From contig NVVP01000010.1 in assembly GCA_002402245.1 (NCBI GenBank), forward strand, positions 32,478 through 40,448: DNA of 7,971 nt. Direction: 5' to 3'. Position numbers and translations under genes: made by a program. The stretch's first letter is position 1. Every line of letters starts with the position of its first letter. Below, in pieces: positions 1 to 5,829 of this stretch. The DNA comes from Gammaproteobacteria bacterium (GTDB taxonomy: Bacteria > Pseudomonadota > Gammaproteobacteria > Nitrosococcales > Methylophagaceae). Under the pieces are notes generated by a model. That model did no database searches and was not told the DNA's origin. It worked only from the letters and a program-made list of their open reading frames with translations.

Positions 1-390
1 CTTTAAACCGAAGACTTCATCAAGGAGTAATCCTGAGTAGATAGATGGATGATTGTTAACCACAATACGACTACGCCTGCTCACTTTAGTAGGGCGGCCA
101 TAGAGGAAATAGTTAAGATCAAATAAAGGCAGTAATTCGCCACGTAAATTGGCAATACCATGTACCCAAGGTTGGGATTTAGGTACGGCAGTAATTTGCG
201 ACGGCACGGTGAATACTTCGCGAGTTTCATCAAGAGGGATAAGCAAGTGGTGTTCACCGATTCGGAAACCGATAGCAGTCCAAGAACCGTGCATGTCATC
301 TTGTGCTAGTTTAGCGGCACTTTGTTGACTGCGAAGCTGAATATCTTGCAGTGCTGAAAACATGTCGGAAGCGGAGCTGATATTACTCAT
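1..390 (-). CDS. pilI: PilI, CheW-like coupling protein (3' end cut by window edge)
   Basis: Only the first 130 codons are present; the frame is open to base 1. The translation starts MSNISSASDMFSALQDIQ and runs into a CheW-type fold from about residue 36 (SWTAIGFRIGEHHLLIPLDE), followed by WVHGIANLRGELLPLFDLN and SGLLLDEVFGLK, which match the conserved core of PilI as I know it from Pseudomonas. In the Chp chemosensory pathway PilI couples the membrane receptor PilJ to the histidine kinase ChpA/PilL at the cytoplasmic face, controlling type IV pilus extension and retraction. The ATG (388-390) lies inside the end of pilH, an 8-base overlap, with AAGGTGAGG just upstream, so the two are very likely translationally coupled. 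Expected full length is around 175-180 residues, so roughly a quarter is missing. pilJ would be expected beyond the left edge. A generic CheW is the alternative, but the order pilG-pilH-here argues for PilI. Confidence 0.93.
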   Translation of the reverse strand, partial: MSNISSASDMFSALQDIQLRSQQSAAKLAQDDMHGSWTAIGFRIGEHHLLIPLDETREVFTVPSQITAVPKSQPWVHGIANLRGELLPLFDLNYFLYGRPTKVSRRSRIVVNNHPSIYSGLLLDEVFGLK

Positions 391-760
391 TATCCTCACC
401 TTTTAATAGGCTATTAATTTCATCTATTAATAACGCCTCAGTGACAGGCTTACCTAAATAACCTTTTGCCCCTTGACGTTTGCCCCATAATTTATCTGTT
501 TCTTGGTTCTTTGATGAAACAATAATAATAGGGATATGCTGTGTTTCGGCCGCTTTACTCAATCTACGAGTTGCTTGAAAGCCATTAAGCTTGGGCATCA
601 CAACATCCATAAGTACCAAGTCAGGATTTTCGCTAGTGGCTAGTTCGACAGCTTGCTCACCATCTTCAGCAGTAATGACTTGATGATTATATTTTTCTAA
701 TATTTTTTTGAGCACATAGACTTCTGATGGGGAATCATCAGCAATAAGAATTAGAGCCAT
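383..760 (-). CDS. pilH: PilH, single-domain response regulator of the Chp/twitching pathway
   Basis: This 125-residue protein is one CheY-like receiver domain with no output domain. The acidic pocket is D8-D9 (ILIADDSP), the phosphoacceptor is D52 (LVLMDVVMP), the switch serine is S82 and the conserved lysine is K104 (GKPV). The stretch NGFQATRRL followed by QETDKLWGKRQGA is diagnostic of PilH rather than of a generic CheY. PilH is one of two regulators phosphorylated through ChpA/PilL. In Pseudomonas it opposes or drains phosphate from PilG and favours pilus retraction, so the same role is inferred here. The start ATG is preceded by AAGGAGA at 10 bases spacing. It lies 15 bases downstream of the pilG stop and its own stop overlaps pilI, so the three genes form an operon. 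All catalytic positions are intact. Confidence 0.95.
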   Translation of the reverse strand: MALILIADDSPSEVYVLKKILEKYNHQVITAEDGEQAVELATSENPDLVLMDVVMPKLNGFQATRRLSKAAETQHIPIIIVSSKNQETDKLWGKRQGAKGYLGKPVTEALLIDEINSLLKGEDNE

Positions 761-775
761 CGGCGAGTTATCTCC

Positions 776-1171
776 TTATTTATTCAGCAGGTGAGTACGA
801 ATTGCATCAAGCAAATCATTACGAGCAAATGGCTTAGTTAAGTATTGCTCAGCACCTACTACACGACCTTTGGCTTTATCGAAGAGTCCATCCTTACTAG
901 AAAGCATAATCACAGGTGTGTTTTTAAATGTATTATTGTTCTTTATTAAAGAGCATGTTTGATAGCCGTCTAAACGAGGCATCATTATGTCTATAAAGAT
1001 AATGTCTGGGTGGGTTGATGTGATAATCGGCAGCGCCTCAAAACCATTTTCAGCCGTCACCACGTCACACCCTGCTTTTTTTAGCAGAGTTTCAGCGGTG
1101 CGACGAATAGTTTTGCTATCATCAATTACCATGACCTTAAGGCCAGAAAATTCAGTCTTGTCGTTACTCAC
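776..1171 (-). CDS. pilG: PilG, single-domain response regulator of the Chp/twitching pathway
   Basis: This is a CheY-like receiver of 131 residues if translation starts at GTG 1169-1171 (MSNDKTEFSGLKVMVIDD). The frame stays open to a TTG at 1187-1189, which would add six residues (MGHLFR). I prefer the GTG because known PilG proteins have only a short leader before LKVMVIDD and the TTG has no ribosome-binding site; a GGGG run lies about 12 bases before the GTG. Visible catalytic residues are D17-D18, phosphoacceptor D61 (IFIDIMMP), switch serine S91 (MLSS) and K113 (LTKPF). SKTIRRTAETLLKKAGCDV and KDGLFDKAKGR are strongly PilG-like. In Pseudomonas, PilG acts downstream of ChpA/PilL to promote pilus extension and, through FimV/FimL, cyclic AMP synthesis. 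It is the first gene of the visible pilGHI operon, divergent from the gshA-type gene. Confidence 0.95.
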   Translation of the reverse strand: MSNDKTEFSGLKVMVIDDSKTIRRTAETLLKKAGCDVVTAENGFEALPIITSTHPDIIFIDIMMPRLDGYQTCSLIKNNNTFKNTPVIMLSSKDGLFDKAKGRVVGAEQYLTKPFARNDLLDAIRTHLLNK

Positions 1172-1298
1172 TCTAAACAGGTGCCCCAATAGATTATTTA
1201 ACTAAAAACAGCGATACAAGAAGATATACCATTTTTCTTGATTAGGCTAGTATCAAAAGAATAAAACTTAGAACTTGCCCAAGCTATGCTTACATACG

Positions 1299-1354
1299 AA
1301 AATAGAGCTGAATATTTCAGTTTCTATTTAATATAGAATATTAAGCTCTATTTT
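1299..1354. repeat. 18-bp imperfect inverted repeat with nested smaller repeats
   Basis: The arms 1299-1316 and 1337-1354 pair at 17 of 18 positions; the outer 11 bases (AAAATAGAGCT / AGCTCTATTTT) are perfect and G1310/A1343 is the only mismatch. Two smaller inverted repeats sit inside it: CTGAA-TAT-TTCAG (1308-1320) and TTCTAT-TTAAT-ATAGAA (1322-1338). These compete with the outer stem, so the DNA or RNA could switch between one long hairpin and two short ones. It ends 40 bases before the ATG of the ligase gene. It could be an operator, a leader-RNA structure or a relic of a small mobile repeat. It lacks the GC-rich stem plus U-run of an intrinsic terminator. Confidence 0.7.
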
Positions 1355-1384
1355 CTCTGAAATTTACATTACTTAACTGCCAGC

Positions 1385-1388
1385 AAGG
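1385..1388 (+). promoter_or_regulatory. Ribosome-binding site fixing the gshA start at 1395
   Basis: AAGG sits six bases before ATG 1395. The longer reading from TTG 1389 would begin directly after this AAGG with no room for initiation, so the ATG is the better start. Confidence 0.6.
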
Positions 1389-1394
1389 TTGCTT

Positions 1395-2675
1395 ATGATT
1401 ACAGGTGTTCCCCATTTAACAACGGCTTTAAAAGGGCCTTTACTTCAGATAGAAGAATTACTTCTTAATAATCAATCTGACGTTGAGGCATGGTTTAGAG
1501 AACAGTGGCTGCTTACTTCAGCCCCTTTTTATACCTCGGTTGATTTACGCAATTCGGGCTTTAAATTAGCGCCAGTGGATACTAATTTATTTCCAGCGGG
1601 ATTTAATAACCTTGATCCTGCCTTTATGCCGCTGTGTATTCATGCGGCCCAAGTTGCAGTTGAAAGAGCTTGTCCCACGGCAAGAAAAGTATTGATTGTG
1701 GCTGAAAATCATACGCGCAATTTATTTTATTTAGAAAGTTTAGAGACTTTGCGGCAGATATTTGAGTTGGCAGGTTTGGAAGCCAGAATAGGCAGTTTGC
1801 GTCCAGATTTGGAGCAGCCTTTGAATGTTGAATTACCTTCTGGAAAAAGCTGTTTATTAGAGCCTCTACTTCGTATCGGTGACCGAGTTGCGGTAGGAGA
1901 ATTCTCTCCTTGCTTAGTATTGTTGAATAATGATTTATCAGGAGGTCGGCCAGATATTTTAGAAGGTTTAGAGCAGCAAATTATTCCACCATTATCTGCC
2001 GGTTGGTCGACAAGGAAAAAATCTGACCATTTCACTCACTATCATGATGTTGCTCAAGAGTTTGCTGAGAAAATTGGCATTGATCCTTGGTTGCTGTCGC
2101 CATTATCTCTGCAATGCGGCGAAATAGACTTTAAGGATAAAAATGGTAGTCAATGCTTAGCAAATAATGTCGATGAAATGTTAACTTCAATTCAGCAGAA
2201 GTATGATGAGTATGGAATAGATAAAGAACCCTTTGTGGTGGTTAAGTCAGATTCAGGCACCTATGGAATGGGGATCATGACGGTTAAGAGTGCCGATGAA
2301 ATTAGTAGTCTTAATAGAAAACAACGAACTAAGATGGCATCAGCAAAAGAAGGTTTGGTGGTGGATAATGTATTGGTTCAAGAAGGGGTGTATACCTTTG
2401 AGACTATTGGTGAAGATTCTGCTGTCGCAGAACCTGTTGTGTATATGATTGATCATTTTGTGGTCGGAGGATTTTATCGCGTACATAAAAATCGAGGGGT
2501 TGATGAAAATTTAAATGCCCCAGGCATGCACTTTGAGCCATTAGCTTTTGCCCAACCTTGTAATACTCCTGATAAACAAGATGTACCTGATGCTGAACCG
2601 AATCGGTTTTATGCTTATGGTGTGATTGCACGTTTAGCGTTATTAGCTGCTGCGCGAGAATTGCATGAGAAGTAG
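1395..2675 (+). CDS. gshA: Glutamate-cysteine ligase, ATP-grasp (GshA, TIGR02049/PF08886) type
   Basis: This 426-residue cytoplasmic enzyme is predicted to make gamma-glutamylcysteine from glutamate, cysteine and ATP, the committed step of glutathione synthesis. It belongs to the ATP-grasp-like GshA family described for Acidithiobacillus and many proteobacteria, which is unrelated in sequence to E. coli GshA; its length is normal for that family. I recognise the family as a whole from VDTNLFPAGFNNLD (61-74), VLIVAENHTRN (99-109), the glycine-rich nucleotide loop VVVKSDSGTYGMGI (281-294), VLVQEGV (326-332), DHFVVGGFYRVH (353-364) and ENLNAPGMHFEPL (371-383). The start is ATG 1395 because of AAGG six bases upstream; TTG 1389 would add two residues. 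It is monocistronic, bounded by the hairpin at 2743-2770, and no gshB is adjacent. The exact substrate is a family-level assignment, since other ATP-grasp ligases can join similar amino acids. Confidence 0.9.
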   Translation: MITGVPHLTTALKGPLLQIEELLLNNQSDVEAWFREQWLLTSAPFYTSVDLRNSGFKLAPVDTNLFPAGFNNLDPAFMPLCIHAAQVAVERACPTARKVLIVAENHTRNLFYLESLETLRQIFELAGLEARIGSLRPDLEQPLNVELPSGKSCLLEPLLRIGDRVAVGEFSPCLVLLNNDLSGGRPDILEGLEQQIIPPLSAGWSTRKKSDHFTHYHDVAQEFAEKIGIDPWLLSPLSLQCGEIDFKDKNGSQCLANNVDEMLTSIQQKYDEYGIDKEPFVVVKSDSGTYGMGIMTVKSADEISSLNRKQRTKMASAKEGLVVDNVLVQEGVYTFETIGEDSAVAEPVVYMIDHFVVGGFYRVHKNRGVDENLNAPGMHFEPLAFAQPCNTPDKQDVPDAEPNRFYAYGVIARLALLAAARELHEK

Positions 2676-2742
2676 GACGTTGAAGAAACGCAGTGTAGAG
2701 TGAGCTTGTTTTAGAGCTTAGTTGAAATGTGTTTGAACAAAT

Positions 2743-2770
2743 AAAAAAGGAGGCGCAAGCCTCCTTTTTT
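2743..2770. terminator. Bidirectional intrinsic terminator between gshA and the FIST gene
   Basis: A perfect 12-bp stem (AAAAAAGGAGGC / GCCTCCTTTTTT) closes a GCAA loop. A-rich and T-rich flanks give a U-run on both strands, so it can end the plus-strand gshA transcript 68 bases after its stop and the minus-strand FIST transcript 19 bases after its stop. Confidence 0.95.
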
Positions 2771-2788
2771 ATTGAATACGAATTAACT

Positions 2789-3934
2789 TTAATTCATATT
2801 TTCACTTAGGTAAGCAATGGTCATTGTTTGGTTATGTAACAAACTATGCCCATCATTTTCACCTGAGCAAATTTCACCATTTGAATAGAATCCTGTTATA
2901 CCTGTTTGAGTACCCAGTAAACGTTGGACGGCAAATACTTCATCAGAAACTTGTTCGGCCATCACTAATTTACGTCCGACACAACTGACACAAATAGCCA
3001 GTGCTTTACTGTTGAGGTTGATACCTTTATCTATAATTTGGCGAGCAGCATCACTAGCACCATTAACTAAACGGTCGTGATCTGATTTTAAGAAACGAAC
3101 AGTAGAGCCTTCAGCGACATTACCGGCAAAGGTTAAACTATTTTCATCAGCACTTACCGCGAGTAAGGTGCGAATAACGGTGATGCTTTTCTTGTCATCC
3201 ATAATGGCAAAAGGAAAGTTAAGTCCCGATGCTGGAAGTTGGGATGCATAATGGCCAATGTACATTTTATAAAGAGGTAAAGCAGGCTTATTATCTAACT
3301 CATAGACAATGTTTTTAACTGCGCGCGTCACTTTTCGTGGTGGGCCATAAGGTTTCCAGCCACCGAGTGCGCCACTCGTAATAACGGCATTGTCACCATA
3401 AATACCTACTGCAATAACACCGCGGTCATAGACTTCGCCATTATTTAACAGGTAAGTTTGAGTGAATTGAGCATTATCACCGGCTAGACCACCCGTAATA
3501 GGTACATTCTTAAGATCTTCTTGTAAGCCTTCAACTAATTCTGAGCCATTAATATTAAGTCCATCACTTAATACAAACACACCTTTAAGGTTATCTTGTT
3601 TTAACTCAGAGGCGATTAGGTTACCTAATGCATGTGATTGAGCCATGCTATTAATAGGCTTAGCGATAAATTTTAGTGTACTGCGTTCCCACAGCATGGC
3701 TGTGATATGAATACTATCATCATAAACGCCTTCACCGGTGATTTCACCTGCGGTCGTACAACCGATGATCTGGGCATGAGGATATCGCTTCTGGAGGGTT
3801 TTAGCGAAGCCACGTTCTTTAAAGCGTTTAACCGAACCAAATACTAAAACCCAGTTGGCTTCTGGTAAGGGTGACTTTGATGGTAGCTTACTAAGACCCA
3901 TTTTTGATGAAAGATGTTCTTGCTTAAACTGCAT
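2789..3934 (-). CDS. Stand-alone FIST domain protein (FIST_N + FIST_C), possible NosP-like sensor
   Basis: This is a 381-residue soluble protein with no signal peptide or membrane segment and no attached kinase, GGDEF or methyl-accepting domain. FIST_N spans roughly residues 28-200, with IIGCTTAGEI (56-65), FVLSDGLNINGSELV (120-134) and PITGGLAGDNA (145-155). FIST_C spans roughly 205-365, with YIGHYASQLPASGLNFPFAI and ITGFYSNGEI (346-355). FIST domains are ligand-binding sensory modules. Some stand-alone members (NosP) bind haem, sense nitric oxide and regulate a partner histidine kinase or diguanylate cyclase, usually encoded next door; no such partner is in this window. The ATG at 3932-3934 has only a weak AGG about 13 bases upstream; a second in-frame ATG (M12) has no better site. 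The gene is monocistronic, with the strong terminator immediately downstream. The fold assignment is firm, but ligand and partner are unknown. Confidence 0.9.
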   Translation of the reverse strand: MQFKQEHLSSKMGLSKLPSKSPLPEANWVLVFGSVKRFKERGFAKTLQKRYPHAQIIGCTTAGEITGEGVYDDSIHITAMLWERSTLKFIAKPINSMAQSHALGNLIASELKQDNLKGVFVLSDGLNINGSELVEGLQEDLKNVPITGGLAGDNAQFTQTYLLNNGEVYDRGVIAVGIYGDNAVITSGALGGWKPYGPPRKVTRAVKNIVYELDNKPALPLYKMYIGHYASQLPASGLNFPFAIMDDKKSITVIRTLLAVSADENSLTFAGNVAEGSTVRFLKSDHDRLVNGASDAARQIIDKGINLNSKALAICVSCVGRKLVMAEQVSDEVFAVQRLLGTQTGITGFYSNGEICSGENDGHSLLHNQTMTIAYLSENMN

Positions 3935-3978
3935 AGTGTTTAGTGCCTAAAATACTAGAGGTAAAAACTTCTTATATA

Positions 3979-4001
3979 CTGCGAAAATCCCCTCCTCGCA
4001 G
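3979..4001 (-). repeat. Inverted repeat beside a TATATA box upstream of the FIST gene
   Basis: On the minus strand CTGCGA and TCGCAG form a perfect 6-bp pair around an 11-base loop that contains GGAGGGG, and TATATA (3974-3979) touches its end. It lies about 45 bases before the FIST start. It could be an operator overlapping a promoter whose -10 is TATATA, or, if transcription begins further upstream, a leader hairpin presenting a Shine-Dalgarno-like loop. Confidence 0.5.
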
Positions 4002-4005
4002 CTTG

Positions 4006-4050
4006 CCTTTAATCGTGCCTTAATACATGCTTACACGTAATCCTTAATAC
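4006..4050. repeat. Short direct repeats at 12-base spacing upstream of the FIST gene
   Basis: CCTTAATAC occurs exactly at 4018-4026 and 4042-4050, and a variant CCTTTAATC occurs at 4006-4014. The starts are 12 and 24 bases apart, so all three lie on a 12-base grid. This could be a set of activator or repressor binding sites for the FIST promoter. Chance recurrence in AT-rich DNA is possible because each unit is short. Confidence 0.4.
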
Positions 4051-4129
4051 TACATCAGATTACTGCTTTAGGGGAAGGTGAATAGTGAGAATTAGCTAAC
4101 AAGAATGAAAAGGTAGCATTGATATAGTT

Positions 4130-4143
4130 GGCTGTAAACAGCC
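4130..4143. repeat. Small GGCTG/CAGCC hairpin
   Basis: A 5-bp perfect stem closes a TAAA loop. No U-run follows on either strand, so it is unlikely to be a terminator; an operator half-site pair is possible. Confidence 0.3.
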
Positions 4144-4231
4144 TAAAAGCTTATTTTGAATGATAAAATTAAATTTGTAGGGTAGACGGTATGGAAAGTG
4201 ATGATTCAGGATATTCTTTTTTACCTAATAA

Positions 4232-4266
4232 AAAGGCGGAGCCTTAAATGGAAAGACTCCGCCTTT
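4232..4266 (-). terminator. Intrinsic terminator of gatB
   Basis: A perfect 10-bp stem AAAGGCGGAG / CTCCGCCTTT is extended by CTT/AAG after one mismatch and closes a 7-base loop. Read on the minus strand it begins about 27 bases after the gatB stop and ends in CTTTTTATT, a good U-run. Confidence 0.9.
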
Positions 4267-4293
4267 AAACTATCGAGATTAGGTTTATAAAGC

Positions 4294-5736
4294 TTAACCA
4301 GCTAATTTAGCCTTTAATATCTCATTAACTTGGGCTGGGTTTGCTTTACCTTTCGATGCTTTCATCACTTGGCCAACAAAGAAACCGAGTAATTGTTCTT
4401 TGCCGCCTTGATATTGCTCAACTTGGCCAGGATTATTACTAATGACTTCATCGACAATTGCTTCGATTGCACCCGAATCAGTAACTTGCTTTAAGCCTTT
4501 GGCATCGATAATACTATCGGCATCAGTGCCTTCACCCAGCCATAAGACGTCAAAAATTTGCTTGGCAATTTTACCGGAAATGGTGTTATCACTGATGCGA
4601 ATTAATAAGCCACCTAATTGTTCAGCACTAATCGGTGATTGGTTAATATTCAGACTTTCTTTGTTTAATGCACCTGATAATTGCGTGATTACCCAGTTTG
4701 CACATAACTTAGCGTCTTTCTTATCTGAGGCTGCGAATACGGCTTCAAAATAATCTGCTAATTCACGACTACTAGTTAAAACCGATGCATCATAACGAGG
4801 CAAATTCATATCTGAAATGAAGCGATCACGTTTCGCATTAGGTAGCTCAGGTAAGCTGGCACGCATTTGTGCAAGCATTTCTGCTTCAAGTACTACAGGC
4901 AGTAAATCTGGATCAGGGAAGTAACGGTAGTCATTCGCTTCTTCTTTACTGCGCATTGAGCGTGTTTCATTTTTATAGGCATCATAAAGACGCGTTTCTT
5001 GTACTACAGTACCACCGTCTTCGAGTAACTCAATTTGACGCTCAATTTCAATGTTAATTCCACGTTCAACATTACGGAAAGAGTTAATGTTTTTAAGCTC
5101 AGCACGGGTGCCTAATTCTTTTTGACCTTTAGGCCGAACCGAAACGTTTGAATCACAACGGAACGAACCTTCTTGCATATTGCCGTCACAGATTTCAAGG
5201 TATTGCACTAGCGTATGAATCTTTTTCATATAGGCGACGGCTTCTTTAGCGCTACGCATATCAGGATCAGATACGATTTCTAATAGTGGTGTGCCAGCAC
5301 GATTAAGATCAACGCCTGTTTGGCCTTGGAAGTTACCATGCATTGATTTTCCAGCATCTTCTTCTAAATGGGCTCGAGTAATACCAATAATGCGTTCGGT
5401 ACCATCTTCAAGTTCAATAGTCAGTTCACCCTTGCCGACGATAGGGTGTTCAAATTGACTAATTTGGTAGCCTTTTGGTAGATCAGGGTAAAAATAGTTT
5501 TTACGCGCGAAAATAGATCGTTCTGGAAGTTCTGCGCCAATAGCTAAGCCAAACTTGATAGCCATTTTGACGGCTTCTTGGTTTAAAACGGGCAATACAC
5601 CGGGCAGACCTAAGTCAACAGCACAAGCTTGTGTATTTGGCTCTGCACCGTATGCAGTCGATGCACTAGAAAAAATCTTAGTTTTGGTGGCGAGCTGGGC
5701 GTGAATCTCTAGCCCAATAACAACTTCCCATTCCAT
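4294..5736 (-). CDS. gatB: Aspartyl/glutamyl-tRNA(Asn/Gln) amidotransferase subunit B
   Basis: GatB is the tRNA-binding and kinase-transamidase subunit of GatCAB, which converts Glu-tRNA(Gln) or Asp-tRNA(Asn) to the correct amide form using ammonia released by GatA. The 480 residues are full length. The amino-terminal catalytic cradle has GLEIHAQL (8-15), RKNYFYPDLPKGYQISQ (78-94), HLEEDAGK (123-130), DLNRAGTPLLEIVSD (143-157), RCDSNVSV (193-200), AELKNINS (212-219) and ANDYRYFPDPDLLP (267-280). E10, H12, E125, E126 and D195 fall at the places of the family's metal-site residues. The helical and YqeY-like tail ends with NNPGQVEQYQGGKEQLLGFFVGQVMKASKG. MEWEVVIG is the usual start, and an AGG lies eight bases upstream. 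Neither gatA nor gatC flanks it: a HAD gene is upstream and a terminator then a FIST gene downstream, whereas gatCAB is commonly one operon. Nothing suggests decay. Confidence 0.97.
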   Translation of the reverse strand: MEWEVVIGLEIHAQLATKTKIFSSASTAYGAEPNTQACAVDLGLPGVLPVLNQEAVKMAIKFGLAIGAELPERSIFARKNYFYPDLPKGYQISQFEHPIVGKGELTIELEDGTERIIGITRAHLEEDAGKSMHGNFQGQTGVDLNRAGTPLLEIVSDPDMRSAKEAVAYMKKIHTLVQYLEICDGNMQEGSFRCDSNVSVRPKGQKELGTRAELKNINSFRNVERGINIEIERQIELLEDGGTVVQETRLYDAYKNETRSMRSKEEANDYRYFPDPDLLPVVLEAEMLAQMRASLPELPNAKRDRFISDMNLPRYDASVLTSSRELADYFEAVFAASDKKDAKLCANWVITQLSGALNKESLNINQSPISAEQLGGLLIRISDNTISGKIAKQIFDVLWLGEGTDADSIIDAKGLKQVTDSGAIEAIVDEVISNNPGQVEQYQGGKEQLLGFFVGQVMKASKGKANPAQVNEILKAKLAG

Positions 5737-5769
5737 AATGATGGCCTAATCTAAAGAGGTAAACGAGAA

Positions 5770-5778
5770 ATTGTACCA
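5770..5778 (-). promoter_or_regulatory. Candidate extended -10 promoter for gatB
   Basis: Minus-strand TGGTACAAT combines a TGn extension with TACAAT (5 of 6 to consensus). It lies in the 93-base gap after the HAD gene and 33 bases before the gatB ATG. There is no clear -35, which an extended -10 can tolerate. It suggests gatB has its own promoter. Confidence 0.4.
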
Positions 5779-5829
5779 ACTTATCAGTGGAAGCTCTATG
5801 TAGTGATGGGGTTGAGTGCAAATTATATT

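Larger units (their letters stand above)
1190..1394. other. Divergent intergenic region between pilG and the gshA-type gene
   Basis: About 200 AT-rich bases must hold the outward promoters for pilG (minus) and the ATP-grasp ligase (plus). I could not assign either promoter with conviction: several AT-rich hexamers exist but none sits at good spacing from a good -35. The half nearer the ligase is dominated by a nested inverted repeat (1299-1354, listed separately). No open frame with a ribosome-binding site is seen here. Confidence 0.6.
3935..4293. other. Gene-free stretch between the FIST gene and gatB
   Basis: The 359 bases between the FIST start and the gatB stop contain no convincing gene. 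From left to right they hold a TATATA (minus strand, 3974-3979) flush against a 6-bp inverted repeat, a direct-repeat cluster, a small GGCTG/CAGCC hairpin (4130-4143) and the gatB terminator. A loose sigma70-like pair for the FIST gene reads TTTACA (4133-4138) with 17 bases to TACCTT (4110-4115) on the minus strand; its -10 is poor, so I do not list it as a promoter. Confidence 0.6.

Noticed and set aside
81..299. Minus-strand open frame over pilI in another frame
   Set aside because: The overlapping frame encodes a clear CheW-type protein continuing to the edge, so this one is a shadow.
987..1205. Plus-strand open frame antisense to pilG
   Set aside because: It is fully contained opposite a strongly conserved gene, with no ribosome-binding site or recognisable protein features.
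1299..1354. Reading the long inverted repeat as an intrinsic terminator
   Set aside because: The stem is AT-rich with a 20-base loop, it lies between divergent genes rather than after one, and no proper U-run follows a GC-rich stem.
1389..1394. TTG start for gshA
   Set aside because: It directly abuts the AAGG ribosome-binding site that is correctly spaced for ATG 1395.
4191..4247. An 18-codon open frame on the plus strand starting ATG GAA AGT, running into the gatB terminator
   Set aside because: It is very short, ends inside a terminator hairpin, lacks a good ribosome-binding site and has no recognisable motif.
4442..4753. Plus-strand open frame opposite the 3' half of gatB
   Set aside because: It is an antisense shadow of the conserved GatB tail and its translation has no family resemblance.
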